A DNA stretch of 29,890 nt, taken from positions 1 through 29,890 of IMG/VR virus record IMGVR_UViG_3300030943_000131, one strand, 5' to 3'. A program made the position numbers and the translations under genes. The first letter of the stretch is position 1. Every line of letters begins with the position of its first letter. Under the pieces are notes generated by a model. It was not told where the DNA came from. It saw only the letters and a program-made list of their open reading frames with translations, and ran no database searches. The stretch comes from a virus. Below are positions 7,952 to 16,094 of the stretch, in pieces.

Positions 7952-9535
7952 ATGAAGAATATAATTATATCATTTCTGCTTGTAATCTCTGCTTTCACCT
8001 CCGCCGCCGGAGTGCTCGACCCGCCGCCGATCTCCAAGGCGACTGTGACAAACATCGCAACCGCCGTCGCGCTTTCAACCTCGCCCAGGGCGTACCTAGC
8101 AACATCGTATCCTATATCGTTAATGCAAAACGGAAGCTATACTACGACGTGGTACGGGTTTTCTTTTGGGAATATTGTGTCAAATAGTTTTGTTGCCACA
8201 AACATTAGCCTGTTTGTTAAGATCGCGTCTTCAAATGCAATAGGAGTTGTCACGTTATACGATTCAGACGTGATTCCAACCAGTTCTATTGGAACCCCCA
8301 TTTGGACTAATAGCAGTGTCTCGTTTAACTATTCACCTTCTACGTTTGAGTCTATTTCAATTCCTATGCCATCAATTCAAATAACGTCTGGCCATTATTA
8401 TGAGTTGCTTATACGATTTCAAAATACAAATATATTGACCCAAGGTTACTTCTATAATCATAATAGCGGTATTCCTTTATGGAGCTTAAGTTCGTTGTCA
8501 GGGGCGACTGATCTGTCTCCAACAAACAATTTCAGCGCATGTGCATTCAATTTCAGCGGTTACCAGAATGTATCAGGTAACGCGAGCAACACGGCTTATA
8601 CGGATGAAGCAAGTGGAATTCCAGGAGCGACAACGGTCAAGAAGGCTTTGGATACTCTCGGAAGTTCTATAGACTTGTCAAAAACTATTATTATTGTCGA
8701 TGGAGATTCAAAAGCAACAGGTCTCGACTCGTATATTAAAGCTGATCCTTGGATGTCTAAATTTGCATGGTATAGCAATGTTGCAGTTGGAGGAACCGGA
8801 CTTTCTGATGTAACTAATTCATGGGAAACGAAAACGAGGTTATTTTCCAGTAATTTAATCGGAGGCACGAATGGAATTTATCTACTCTGGACTGGCCACA
8901 ATGAATACACTCAACCGATTCCAGAATGGATCACGAAACTGACCAACCATATAGCTCGAGTTGCCTCGTCAAATTTCTCAGTTGTATTGCTCACAACAGC
9001 CCCTCGGGCGAGTTATAACCAGGATTCGACAAACAGTTACGAATGGGTTAGCGCCGTAAACAACTGGGAGAGGGACAACGCACCTGTGTGGAGATTGATT
9101 GACGCCGGGGCAATATTTGAGGACGTATACAACATGACACCCTATTCCGACACAACACATCTGGAACCGTTTGGGAACTCGAATATTATAAACATGATTG
9201 TTAAATGTTTGACGACTGAGCAGCGTTTTGTCCGTCCGTCGTTGCGGCCTGTCTCACTTTTTGGGACTAATTTAGTTTTTACCGCTCCGCAGACAAACGG
9301 ACTGCTCAGGCTGGTTGGAAATGTTAATGGAAACACGTGGAACATTAGGCCGACAATCTCTGCAAAGAATGGAGTGTCGATGGTTAATTGCGCCTCTGCA
9401 CCTATACTATCGTATATCGGCGAAACAAACACTGTTATCGAGTGGTGGAGCAATTCAGTTCCACCGACAAAATATGCAACGTATTATGACTTCAACTCCA
9501 ACGTGGTGAATAAAGTCATCGTAACGTTTCCGTGA
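7952..9535 (+). CDS. Exported SGNH/GDSL hydrolase of the tail region
   Basis: 527 residues. A signal peptide (MKNIIISFLLVISAFTSAAG) is followed by a beta-sandwich-like region (about 50-205), a linker with the phage-fibre phrase ATTVKKALDTLGSSI, and an SGNH hydrolase domain from ~245. All four blocks are visible: the nucleophile in G251-D252-S253, the glycine in NVAVGGTGLSD, Asn317 in TGHNEY, and the Asp400-x-x-His403 pair. Such domains remove acetyl groups from polysaccharide or other esters at the cell surface. A C-terminal ~110-residue beta domain follows. The gene starts 2 nt after the preceding one. The combination of signal peptide, beta-sandwich and SGNH suggests a surface-modifying enzyme, either virion-borne or exported. 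Confidence 0.85.
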   Translation: MKNIIISFLLVISAFTSAAGVLDPPPISKATVTNIATAVALSTSPRAYLATSYPISLMQNGSYTTTWYGFSFGNIVSNSFVATNISLFVKIASSNAIGVVTLYDSDVIPTSSIGTPIWTNSSVSFNYSPSTFESISIPMPSIQITSGHYYELLIRFQNTNILTQGYFYNHNSGIPLWSLSSLSGATDLSPTNNFSACAFNFSGYQNVSGNASNTAYTDEASGIPGATTVKKALDTLGSSIDLSKTIIIVDGDSKATGLDSYIKADPWMSKFAWYSNVAVGGTGLSDVTNSWETKTRLFSSNLIGGTNGIYLLWTGHNEYTQPIPEWITKLTNHIARVASSNFSVVLLTTAPRASYNQDSTNSYEWVSAVNNWERDNAPVWRLIDAGAIFEDVYNMTPYSDTTHLEPFGNSNIINMIVKCLTTEQRFVRPSLRPVSLFGTNLVFTAPQTNGLLRLVGNVNGNTWNIRPTISAKNGVSMVNCASAPILSYIGETNTVIEWWSNSVPPTKYATYYDFNSNVVNKVIVTFP

Positions 9536-9595
9536 TTCAACGCCCAGTTAGCACACATTAGTTTTACAACAGCACGGAAAAAAGCTTTGCATAAT

Positions 9596-9769
9596 ATGAG
9601 GAATTTATTTGCATTCATACCATCTGCGGCTGCCATTATTGGATGGTTCGCTCATTGGGAGTCAGTGTTTGTTTCACTGGCTGCCATAGTAGGGTCTATT
9701 TGGAGTTCTATCTTGATTTTTGACTGGATTATGCCTAAGATAATTCGTCGCTTTTTCAAAAAAGCATAA
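9596..9769 (+). CDS. Holin-like small membrane protein
   Basis: The ATG at 9596 gives 57 residues; an upstream TTG at 9587 would add three. Two hydrophobic helices (FIPSAAAIIGWFAHW and VFVSLAAIVGSIWSSILIF) are separated by a short polar turn and followed by a strongly basic tail (PKIIRRFFKKA). This is the usual shape of small class II or pinholin-type holins, which permeabilise the inner membrane and set lysis timing. A lipoprotein and a peptidase follow, supporting a lysis cassette. Holins have no sequence signature, so the call is topology plus context. Confidence 0.65.
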   Translation: MRNLFAFIPSAAAIIGWFAHWESVFVSLAAIVGSIWSSILIFDWIMPKIIRRFFKKA

Positions 9770-9787
9770 CAACAATACATCCGAAAT

Positions 9788-10051
9788 ATGAAAAAAATCC
9801 TACTCTCCGCCTGTTCCGTCGCGCTTTTGTGCGCGTGCAACACGACGCATTACAGCGCCGTCACGGTCTATTCAGACCACACTAACACAACCACACTGGA
9901 TAATAGTCGGTGCATGTGGTCCAGCCAAGGCTATACCGCAAATCTAACAACGAATGGCGGATCGATCACTTGTTCGGCGTCTAGCACGGACACGGCTGCA
10001 ATCGAAGCCGCAACCAAGGGAGCAGTCGAGGGAGCCGCAGCCGCAAAATAG
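9788..10051 (+). CDS. Small lipoprotein, possible outer-membrane spanin or lysis lipoprotein
   Basis: 87 residues with a type II signal peptide: MKKILLSACSVALLCAC, lipobox LCAC with the acylated Cys near residue 17, then Asn-Thr-Thr. The mature part is Thr/Ser/Ala-rich and ends in an Ala-rich helix (AAIEAATKGAVEGAAAA). Position +2 is Asn, not Asp, which favours outer-membrane sorting under the enterobacterial rule. Located between the holin-like gene and a peptidase, it fits the place of an o-spanin, but no i-spanin partner with a long periplasmic coiled coil is visible next to it. A superinfection-exclusion lipoprotein is an alternative. Confidence 0.68.
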   Translation: MKKILLSACSVALLCACNTTHYSAVTVYSDHTNTTTLDNSRCMWSSQGYTANLTTNGGSITCSASSTDTAAIEAATKGAVEGAAAAK

Positions 10052-10057
10052 GAGTCT

Positions 10058-10837
10058 ATGATATTTTTACCAAAGCCAAAGCACATACCTCTCAAGATGG
10101 GTCGTCTCGCGTCCAAGCGAGACAAACGCACTCTCAAGTTTTCTCGCTATCTCAGGACTGCTCTGCCGAACATCCCTGATGTATACCAGTCAGGTCGAGC
10201 TGTCAAAGACTGGCTTGCGCTCGGGAATTTAAACGCAGGTGATTGTGTGTTCGCAACAGCCTTTCACATGCTAATGGATTGGCGGAAAGAGCACGGGATC
10301 GATTTCTCCCCTACTGATGCCCAGGTGCTTGCACTCTACAGCCAGCTTGCAGGATACGACCCGGCCCGGCCATCAACCGACGTTGGATACAACGAACTCG
10401 ACCTGCTCAAATACTGGCAGTCAACAGGCATAGCTGGCAGGCCAATCTCCGCATTTGTGTCCGTTGATCCATCCGAGTTGCAACACATTCGGACGGCCAT
10501 ATACCTGTTTGGGGCTGTGTTCGCTGGCGTTACACTCACGCAGCGAGCAATGGACGAATTCCAGGATCGCGATACCTGGCACCAGACCGCGCCATGGTTC
10601 GGCGGAAAGCGCGTTCTTGGTGGCCACGCCATACCGTTGATCGGTTACGACGCAAAAGGTTTCTGGTGTATAACATGGGGTCGACTTCAATACTTGACAA
10701 ACGAGTGGTGGACAAAATATGGCGATGAGGCGTGGGCTGTCCTGGCGCACGATTGGTCAGACGAGAACACCGTATCCCCGACATCATTCGATTTCATAAC
10801 TTTACAAACCGACCTGGAATCAGTGAAGTCACTATGA
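10058..10837 (+). CDS. Papain-like (C1 family-like) cysteine peptidase
   Basis: 259 residues with a clear Shine-Dalgarno (aggag, 4 nt before ATG). Cys63 sits in LNAGDCVFATAFHM, equivalent to the Q-x-x-x-C-W helix of papain-fold enzymes, and His190 in LGGHAIPLIGYD matches the G-H-A-(V/I)-x-(L/V)-x-G-Y signature. Where classical papains have N-S-W-G, this protein has ITWG (residues 205-208), so the usual third residue Asn is missing. The C-terminal phrase LTNEWWTKYGDEAWAVL recurs in a bacterial/prophage subgroup from memory. No signal peptide. Adjacent to holin and lipoprotein, it may act as an endolysin-like peptidase on cross-links or as a protein-processing enzyme. The region is GC-richer than the rest of the window. 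Confidence 0.75.
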   Translation: MIFLPKPKHIPLKMGRLASKRDKRTLKFSRYLRTALPNIPDVYQSGRAVKDWLALGNLNAGDCVFATAFHMLMDWRKEHGIDFSPTDAQVLALYSQLAGYDPARPSTDVGYNELDLLKYWQSTGIAGRPISAFVSVDPSELQHIRTAIYLFGAVFAGVTLTQRAMDEFQDRDTWHQTAPWFGGKRVLGGHAIPLIGYDAKGFWCITWGRLQYLTNEWWTKYGDEAWAVLAHDWSDENTVSPTSFDFITLQTDLESVKSL

Positions 10838-11268
10838 AGCCGCATTTTTCACTTTTCGGCATACCAGTGTTTCATGGAACGAACGTGTTGTCAAATAACT
10901 CAGACGGTAAGACATGGACGGTTGTTGACAAGCTCGGATACTATTCGGACGTGCTGGCAATGACTGTGACTGTGCTTGCCGGATTCCAGACCGACCTGGC
11001 CAGCATTCCGCAGTTTCTCTGGAGCATTTTATCGCCGTTCGGAAAGTATACCAACGCCGCAATAGTGCATGACTGGCTATATACATTTCAGCCCTGCACG
11101 CGGGCGCAGGCTGACTCCGTGCTGCTTGAAGCGATGGAAGTTTGCGGTGTTAGTTGGTTCACACGAAAGGTCATCTATTACAACGTGCGCATGTTCGGCG
11201 GATCCTATTGGAACCGCGATCATACCGCCGACAAAATCCTCAAACCGATCAACCAATCAACAAAATGA
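10834..11268 (+). CDS. DUF1353-type phage protein
   Basis: The ATG at 10834 overlaps the peptidase stop (ATGA) and gives 144 residues. The core [20 protein letters not shown] (about residues 50-69) followed by [11 protein letters not shown] and a later YYNVRMFGG is the hallmark of DUF1353 proteins, which are common in phage lysis/tail regions and have no established biochemical role. The conserved Asp-Leu-Ala-Ser-x-Pro and His-Asp-Trp-Leu-Tyr motifs suggest an enzyme or hydrolase-like active site, as inferred for the family. It shares the elevated GC of the peptidase gene and probably moved with it. Confidence 0.82.
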   Translation: MKPHFSLFGIPVFHGTNVLSNNSDGKTWTVVDKLGYYSDVLAMTVTVLAGFQTDLASIPQFLWSILSPFGKYTNAAIVHDWLYTFQPCTRAQADSVLLEAMEVCGVSWFTRKVIYYNVRMFGGSYWNRDHTADKILKPINQSTK

Positions 11269-11480
11269 AAACTATACAATTCATCCAAAACCACTGGCAA
11301 TGGTTCGTTGCCGCTGTGCCAATTATTGGCCGCGCGTATTACGCAATCGTAAACAAGGGTGGCATCGTTGGAATCTGGCGTGCGCTGGTGTTCGGAACAA
11401 ACACGCCAAAACAGCCAGTAGATACCGAGCCTCCATACCCAGAGCCTGGGCAGAATCCAAAACATATATCTTTACAATGA
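11265..11480 (+). CDS. Small membrane-anchored protein, 71 aa, unknown
   Basis: Start at ATG 11265, overlapping the DUF1353 stop by 4 nt, giving [29 protein letters not shown] at the N-terminus. One membrane-spanning segment is likely (about residues 13-30), followed by a short amphipathic part and a Pro-rich tail ([11 protein letters not shown]). It ends by overlapping the fibre gene by 4 nt. A lysis accessory such as a second holin/antiholin or i-spanin-like anchor is possible, but the tail is too short for a spanin. Function unknown. Confidence 0.62.
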   Translation: MKTIQFIQNHWQWFVAAVPIIGRAYYAIVNKGGIVGIWRALVFGTNTPKQPVDTEPPYPEPGQNPKHISLQ

Positions 11481-12892
11481 AAATAAATCTAATTCTTTTC
11501 TGCTTTCTATTTTGTTTTTTCTCGACAAAAGCAGATATAGTAATTCCTTGGGATTTGTATAGTGACAATAATTCAAGTGTTACTAATTATGTGACAGTTT
11601 CGGTTTCAAATTCAACCACTAAAACAGCTTTAGCCCAAAAAGGAATGGCGACTACAGATCAATTAAATGCTACTAATGATGCGCTTGTAGCTAAGACTGC
11701 AACCGCGCAAGCTGCGTGTCAGCCTACAAACGGAAACTTGACGGTATTAGCAAGAAACGATGGCCGATATTTGGATTATGTCGTCGGAACTGGATGCAAG
11801 TCAGGTAATGGAGAGATATATTATAATGGAGCATATTGGGTTTTTACTCAGCCGATTATTGCAGATGGAGGCAGCTTAACGGGCATCACAGCAGGACAAG
11901 TCGGGGCAGCGTCAATAAGTCAACTGGAAGATACCAACGCCGCGCTGCAAACTCAGATTTCAGGCGTGTCAAATTCCGTTACTGTGTCAGTCGCCAGCAC
12001 GACAACAGTAGGTCCCGGTACGAATGCCAACGTTGTCAACATAGGCGATTCCAGGTCTGTTAACCTCCAATTCTCGATCCCAAAAGGCGACACTGGCGCG
12101 ACGGGCAGTCAAGGACCACAGGGCATCCAAGGCGTTGCCGGTGTCAATGGCACTAATGGGATCAACGGCACGAACGGAGCGGCCGGACCCCAAGGCGCAA
12201 CAGGCGCAACAGGCGCTCAGGGACCGCAGGGAATTCAGGGTGTTGCTGGTGTCAATGGGACAAATGGAGTCAATGGCACAAACGGAGTTACGGGCGCGAC
12301 CGGCGCGACGGGACCAGTAGCAACAAATGCGGCCTACGCCACGAACGCTTATTGGGCAGATTATTCTGGGAGCGCTAACTTTTCCACGAGCGCGACTTAT
12401 GCGACAAACTTGTCTTTTACCTATGCAGGTAATACGTGGAGCATCAACTTCAGTCGCCTCCGCGGCAACTCTTGGGTAGTCGATGGTAACATGAACCTGA
12501 GCGGGAGTTATGCCGGTGATGGCAGCCAGCTTTCAAGCATAACAGCAGGCCAAGTCGGCGCGCAGCCGACGAATGCAAATTTGACAACGCTTGCAGGCAA
12601 TAACGGCAGCGCTCTAACTGGTATCACCCCAGGACAAGTCGGGGCGCAGCCAACGAACATGATTCTGACTTCGATAGCGAACGGAGATAGCAGTGTCGTG
12701 ACGAATGCGGCTCATGCAGACTCGTCTAGCACGTCAATATCGACGAAAGGCTTTGAGAACTTTCTCAGAGCGCAAAGGCCGACGGATAATCTACTTACTG
12801 GCCGTGCTTATTTCCAAGCCGACAACACGCCCGGCCTGCGCGTCTGGAACGGCTCGCACTGGGTTAGATTTACAGAAACAAACGACGATTAA
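11477..12892 (+). CDS. Collagen-repeat tail fibre with signal peptide
   Basis: The frame is open far upstream, but the ATG at 11477 (ATGA overlap) begins a typical signal peptide, [19 protein letters not shown]. The 471-residue product then has a helical Thr/Asn region, a GQVGAAS repeat, and residues ~205-280 as Gly-X-Y collagen-like repeats ([16 protein letters not shown] twice), followed by more GQVGAQPTN repeats and a C-terminal knob ([16 protein letters not shown]). Collagen triplets and '[12 protein letters not shown]' repeats are known trimerising elements of phage fibres. It sits directly before the tail chaperones. The signal peptide is hard to reconcile with cytoplasmic virion assembly and parallels the 6493-9535 genes. 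Confidence 0.8.
   Translation: MKINLILFCFLFCFFSTKADIVIPWDLYSDNNSSVTNYVTVSVSNSTTKTALAQKGMATTDQLNATNDALVAKTATAQAACQPTNGNLTVLARNDGRYLDYVVGTGCKSGNGEIYYNGAYWVFTQPIIADGGSLTGITAGQVGAASISQLEDTNAALQTQISGVSNSVTVSVASTTTVGPGTNANVVNIGDSRSVNLQFSIPKGDTGATGSQGPQGIQGVAGVNGTNGINGTNGAAGPQGATGATGAQGPQGIQGVAGVNGTNGVNGTNGVTGATGATGPVATNAAYATNAYWADYSGSANFSTSATYATNLSFTYAGNTWSINFSRLRGNSWVVDGNMNLSGSYAGDGSQLSSITAGQVGAQPTNANLTTLAGNNGSALTGITPGQVGAQPTNMILTSIANGDSSVVTNAAHADSSSTSISTKGFENFLRAQRPTDNLLTGRAYFQADNTPGLRVWNGSHWVRFTETNDD
12110..12319 (+). repeat. Collagen-coding direct repeat, two copies, 108-bp period
   Basis: Two copies of a segment encoding [17 protein letters not shown] start at 12110 and 12218. Their DNA differs mostly at third codon positions, so the duplication is old and maintained for protein sequence. 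The stretch gives the Gly-X-Y triplets of the fibre. Confidence 0.8.
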
Positions 12893-12907
12893 GATAAATA
12901 TAAATAT

Positions 12908-13267
12908 ATGACAACAGAAAACACAGTTAGTAAAACAGAAACTCTTTTCGGTGGGACTGAACTTGTAGTTTCTTTGAAAGACGGAACATCTGAAATTGTA
13001 AAAGTTATACAACTTCCCGTTTCAAAGTTTATTGACTTCGCAAAAGTTATCGACGATGAATGTGAGATGGTTTCTTTGGTTTGTAATAAGAAAAAAGAAT
13101 GGTGCGATTCATTACAGATTGAAGCTTTTGAGCTTTTAGTTGCTGAATGTGAAAGGATAAATATGGATTTTTTCGGGCGCTGGCTCCAGCGAAGGATCAA
13201 TCGGCAACAAAGAATTCTTCCGGGAACACTTCCGCAATCAGTCTTGCGGACTGGTGCGCAGAAGTAG
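12908..13267 (+). CDS. Tail assembly chaperone, short form (gpG-like)
   Basis: 119 residues in the slot just upstream of the tape measure. The N-terminal ~85 residues (SLKDGTSEIVKVIQLPVSKFIDFAKVID...) resemble tail-chaperone domains, which begin with a strand-rich 'g.v.v.elpl.kl..l.' segment and bind the tape measure. The frame continues to a TAG at 13265, and the last ~30 residues are basic (FGRWLQRRINRQQRILPG) without evident fold. A slippery T TTT TTC at 13168-13174 allows ribosomes to shift to frame -1 and make the longer GT form, the conserved arrangement of siphovirus tails. The leader is aatatATG. Confidence 0.78.
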   Translation: MTTENTVSKTETLFGGTELVVSLKDGTSEIVKVIQLPVSKFIDFAKVIDDECEMVSLVCNKKKEWCDSLQIEAFELLVAECERINMDFFGRWLQRRINRQQRILPGTLPQSVLRTGAQK

Positions 13268-13482
13268 CCATAGAGCTTGGATATACACTTGCGCAAGTTC
13301 TGGGTCATTCTCCTGCGCAACTTGAGCTGCTTACGAGCGCTGCTAAAAGAAAGAATTCAGCAAACGGTTTACTTATGCTAAATACGAGTTATGCTTCTTT
13401 TGCGGCGGTAATGTGCGAGAACGGAAATTCAGTGTATAATAAACTTAGAACAACTCTAGCTTTACAATGTCAGATCAAATAG
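12908..13482 (+). CDS. Tail assembly chaperone, frameshifted long form (gpGT-like)
   Basis: The first 89 codons (12908-13174) are shared with the short form; slipping back one base at 13168-13174 continues from position 13174 in frame -1 for 102 codons to a TAG at 13480-13482, giving ~191 residues. The extension has no independent start and reads as a helical protein: ISLADWCAEVAIELGYT, LAQVLGHSPAQLELL, then MCENGNSVYNKLRTTLA. This matches the T domain, which recruits the tail tube protein during assembly. It overlaps the tape-measure start by 16 nt. The site, the reading and the location all agree with the widespread G/GT system; the frequency of shifting is unknown. Confidence 0.85.
13168..13174 (+). 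promoter_or_regulatory. Programmed -1 ribosomal frameshift site
   Basis: The heptamer T TTT TTC is in the zero frame of the chaperone gene as Phe-Phe and permits re-pairing of both tRNAs after a one-base backward slip. Three bases later lies an inverted repeat (CGCTG at 13178-13182 with CAGCG at 13187-13191) that could form a short stimulatory hairpin, although the spacer is shorter than usual. Confidence 0.82.
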
Positions 13483-16094
13483 AGATTAGAATGGCCCTTT
13501 CCGGGGTTCAATTGATGCAGTCTCAATTGGATCAATTACGGGAAGGGTTTTCTTCTTTTAAAGAAGTTTTAAAAGAAGTCGCTGGCCCTCTCCTTGCGAT
13601 AGGAACAATTGCTGGTTTTACTGAATTGTCAAAAGAAGTATTTAATGTATCAAATGAAATAGTAACTCTTAGCGAAAGAACTGGAGAGTCAACTGGTAAT
13701 ATTATTGCATTTCGTGAACTTTTAAAAGAAAGCGGATCAAGTGCTGATGATGCAGGCAGACTTTTTAAGCAGATGCAAAAGTCGATAGAAGAAGCCGCAG
13801 AATCAGGAGGGGATGCTGCTGGTGTTTTTCATAAACTTGGAATCGATTTAAGTAATATATACCAGGATAGTCCATCTGAGCAGTTTATAAAAATAGCAAG
13901 TGCGATTGGTCGGATTAAAAATAGAGCGGAACAAACATCTGTTTCGATGCATATTTTTGGAAAGTCTGGCGAAGAAGTTGTTGCAATAACAAAACATCTT
14001 GCTGAGTTTCAGGAACAAATTAAAAAACCAGGAGATTATGCAAAGGTGATGGATCAAAGCGGAAATGTGTTTAAGGAAATGTATGTAGCTTTAGACCATC
14101 TCAGCGAGCAGCCTATGCACTTTGTAACAGGGGTTTTAAGTGAGTTGGATTCTCAAATCAAAACTATTGCAGAGGAAATTAAAAATATTGATTTGACTGG
14201 GCTAGGTCAGAAAGTTGGTTCATTTTTTGGAGTAATAATTGAGTCATGGAAAGATGGGAAATTTTCAGAAATGATAGGGCTTGTAATAGAAGCCGGATTT
14301 GAACTTGGCCATATAGCATCTAATCGTATAATGACTGCTATTGGAATAGATGGAGCAGAAATACTTAGCGCATCATCTTTATGGAATGGAATTATGACTT
14401 TTGGAATAAGAGTTGCAGAATTTGTAGTTGAAACTATTACAGCTATAGCAAATGGTTTTGGCGCAACATTAAAGTATATCTTCGCAGAGCTTAATCATGG
14501 AATTGATCTGTTGCTTTTTAATTTGAAAACCGGATTTTATTCTGTTGTAAACTATTTTATAGATAGTTTTAATATGGCTATTAGTTTTGCCATATATCAG
14601 CTTAATAAAGTTCTCGAAAAAGCTGGCGGACATGTCGATGAAAAGGCAATGTCAAAACCTGATTCGTATGTTCAGCCAGTAAAACCTCAAGATAAATCTT
14701 TAGGCGATTTTTATAAAGACGAATCAGACAAAGGAACATCGGAGACTATTATACACGATCTTGAATCTCAGTTAAATAAAGCACGAGAGTCAATTGGTAT
14801 TAAGGTTGATGATTCTGGAAATACTGCAATAAAGCGTTTGTCTGATTTAATGGATCAATACCGAGAAAAACATGCTTTAACGGTTAATGAATCAAAAAAA
14901 CCTATCGAGGTAAATGTAAATAATAAATCTATTGAAGAAAAAACACCCGGAGATCAACTTGATGAATTAAAGCATAATTTAGAACTTTCTCAGCAAGTAA
15001 TGGAAAGAAACAGCGCAGCAAGAAAAGTTACTGATAGCGATTGGCAGTTAACTAATTTAGAAAAGTATCAACTGGATCAAGAGTATAATGCCAAAGAAAT
15101 TAGCGGGCTTGAATATCAAGCTGATTTACTTAGAAAGATTGCCGATATTTATAATAAAACCGGAAAAGAAAAAGAAGCAAACGCAACCATAAAACAAGCT
15201 GATAAAATTGACACTGAAATTACAACCAAAGGAAGTCAAAATGCTCAACTTCCCAATCCAAACAATTACAGTCAACAATTTAAAAAATCTTTTGTTGAAA
15301 TTAGAAACAATTGGAAAGGGTTAGCAACTGAAATGGCAAGCACCCTTAAAAATGTTTTTCAAACAGCAGTATCTTCTATTAGTAATGGAATTACTGGATT
15401 GATAATGCGCACAAAAACTTGGAAGCAAGCTTTATCTGAAATTGGAAATACGATATTGACTTCTATTGTTTCGTCAATAGTAAACATGGGTGTTAGATGG
15501 TTGCTTGAGCATACCATAATGAGCGCGATATCAAAATGGTTTTGGGGGGAAGATGCTTTATCAGCAGAAACAGCCAGCACATCAAAAGTAATAACAATAA
15601 CAACGGCTAATGAAACAATTGTAATATCCAATGCTGCGGTTGCCGGTTCGGGTGCGGCTTCTTCGCAGGCAAGTATACCGTATATTGGCCCGATTTTAGC
15701 TGTAGCTGCAATGATTGGTATTATTGCCGCTGTTCTTTCTATGTGCAAGTTTTCTGAGGGCGGCTACACCGGGGACGGCGGGAAGGATGATGCGGCGGGC
15801 ATTGTCCACAAAGGTGAATATGTAATGAATCAAGAAACAGTCAACCGTGTTGGTCTTAATTCGCTTAACCAAATACAAGCCGGTAAAAACGAATACAATG
15901 CACCCTATGCTAAATCATCTATAGCATCCAGCACTAACGCCGCCACCGGTCGCGCTGGAGCAGCGCAAGGCGTCCAGGTGCATGTTTGGGGCGATTCCAA
16001 GCAGGAGATGGTAAAGCATATTCAGAGCAATTCAGAAGTTCGTCATTCAATGGTTAAATTCTACTCGCAAAATAAACATCAAATTGCATCATGA
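13467..16094 (+). CDS. Tail tape measure protein
   Basis: At 875 residues this is the longest gene. It starts within the chaperone GT reading frame and has the expected order: helical start (LSGVQLMQSQLDQLREGFSSF), a tape-measure domain with SNEIVTLSERTGESTGNIIAFRELL, long coiled-coil stretches, hydrophobic segments (about 330-400 and near 735-755) that could form membrane helices during ejection, and a C-terminal FSEGGYTGDGGKDDAAGIVHKGEYVMN motif (about 760-790) found at the end of many tape measures. The protein sets tail length; at roughly 1.5 A per residue it predicts a tail near 130 nm, an extrapolation from the known rule. It overlaps the next gene by 4 nt. Confidence 0.9.
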   Translation: MSDQIEIRMALSGVQLMQSQLDQLREGFSSFKEVLKEVAGPLLAIGTIAGFTELSKEVFNVSNEIVTLSERTGESTGNIIAFRELLKESGSSADDAGRLFKQMQKSIEEAAESGGDAAGVFHKLGIDLSNIYQDSPSEQFIKIASAIGRIKNRAEQTSVSMHIFGKSGEEVVAITKHLAEFQEQIKKPGDYAKVMDQSGNVFKEMYVALDHLSEQPMHFVTGVLSELDSQIKTIAEEIKNIDLTGLGQKVGSFFGVIIESWKDGKFSEMIGLVIEAGFELGHIASNRIMTAIGIDGAEILSASSLWNGIMTFGIRVAEFVVETITAIANGFGATLKYIFAELNHGIDLLLFNLKTGFYSVVNYFIDSFNMAISFAIYQLNKVLEKAGGHVDEKAMSKPDSYVQPVKPQDKSLGDFYKDESDKGTSETIIHDLESQLNKARESIGIKVDDSGNTAIKRLSDLMDQYREKHALTVNESKKPIEVNVNNKSIEEKTPGDQLDELKHNLELSQQVMERNSAARKVTDSDWQLTNLEKYQLDQEYNAKEISGLEYQADLLRKIADIYNKTGKEKEANATIKQADKIDTEITTKGSQNAQLPNPNNYSQQFKKSFVEIRNNWKGLATEMASTLKNVFQTAVSSISNGITGLIMRTKTWKQALSEIGNTILTSIVSSIVNMGVRWLLEHTIMSAISKWFWGEDALSAETASTSKVITITTANETIVISNAAVAGSGAASSQASIPYIGPILAVAAMIGIIAAVLSMCKFSEGGYTGDGGKDDAAGIVHKGEYVMNQETVNRVGLNSLNQIQAGKNEYNAPYAKSSIASSTNAATGRAGAAQGVQVHVWGDSKQEMVKHIQSNSEVRHSMVKFYSQNKHQIAS

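Noticed and set aside
9587-9595. TTG start for the holin-like gene
   Set aside because: The ATG nine bases downstream gives the same protein without a rare start and has the usual aatATG leader.
10336-10750. Overlapping antisense and alternative ORFs in the GC-rich protease gene
   Set aside because: High GC produces long spurious ORFs; the C1-like motifs on the + strand identify the real frame.
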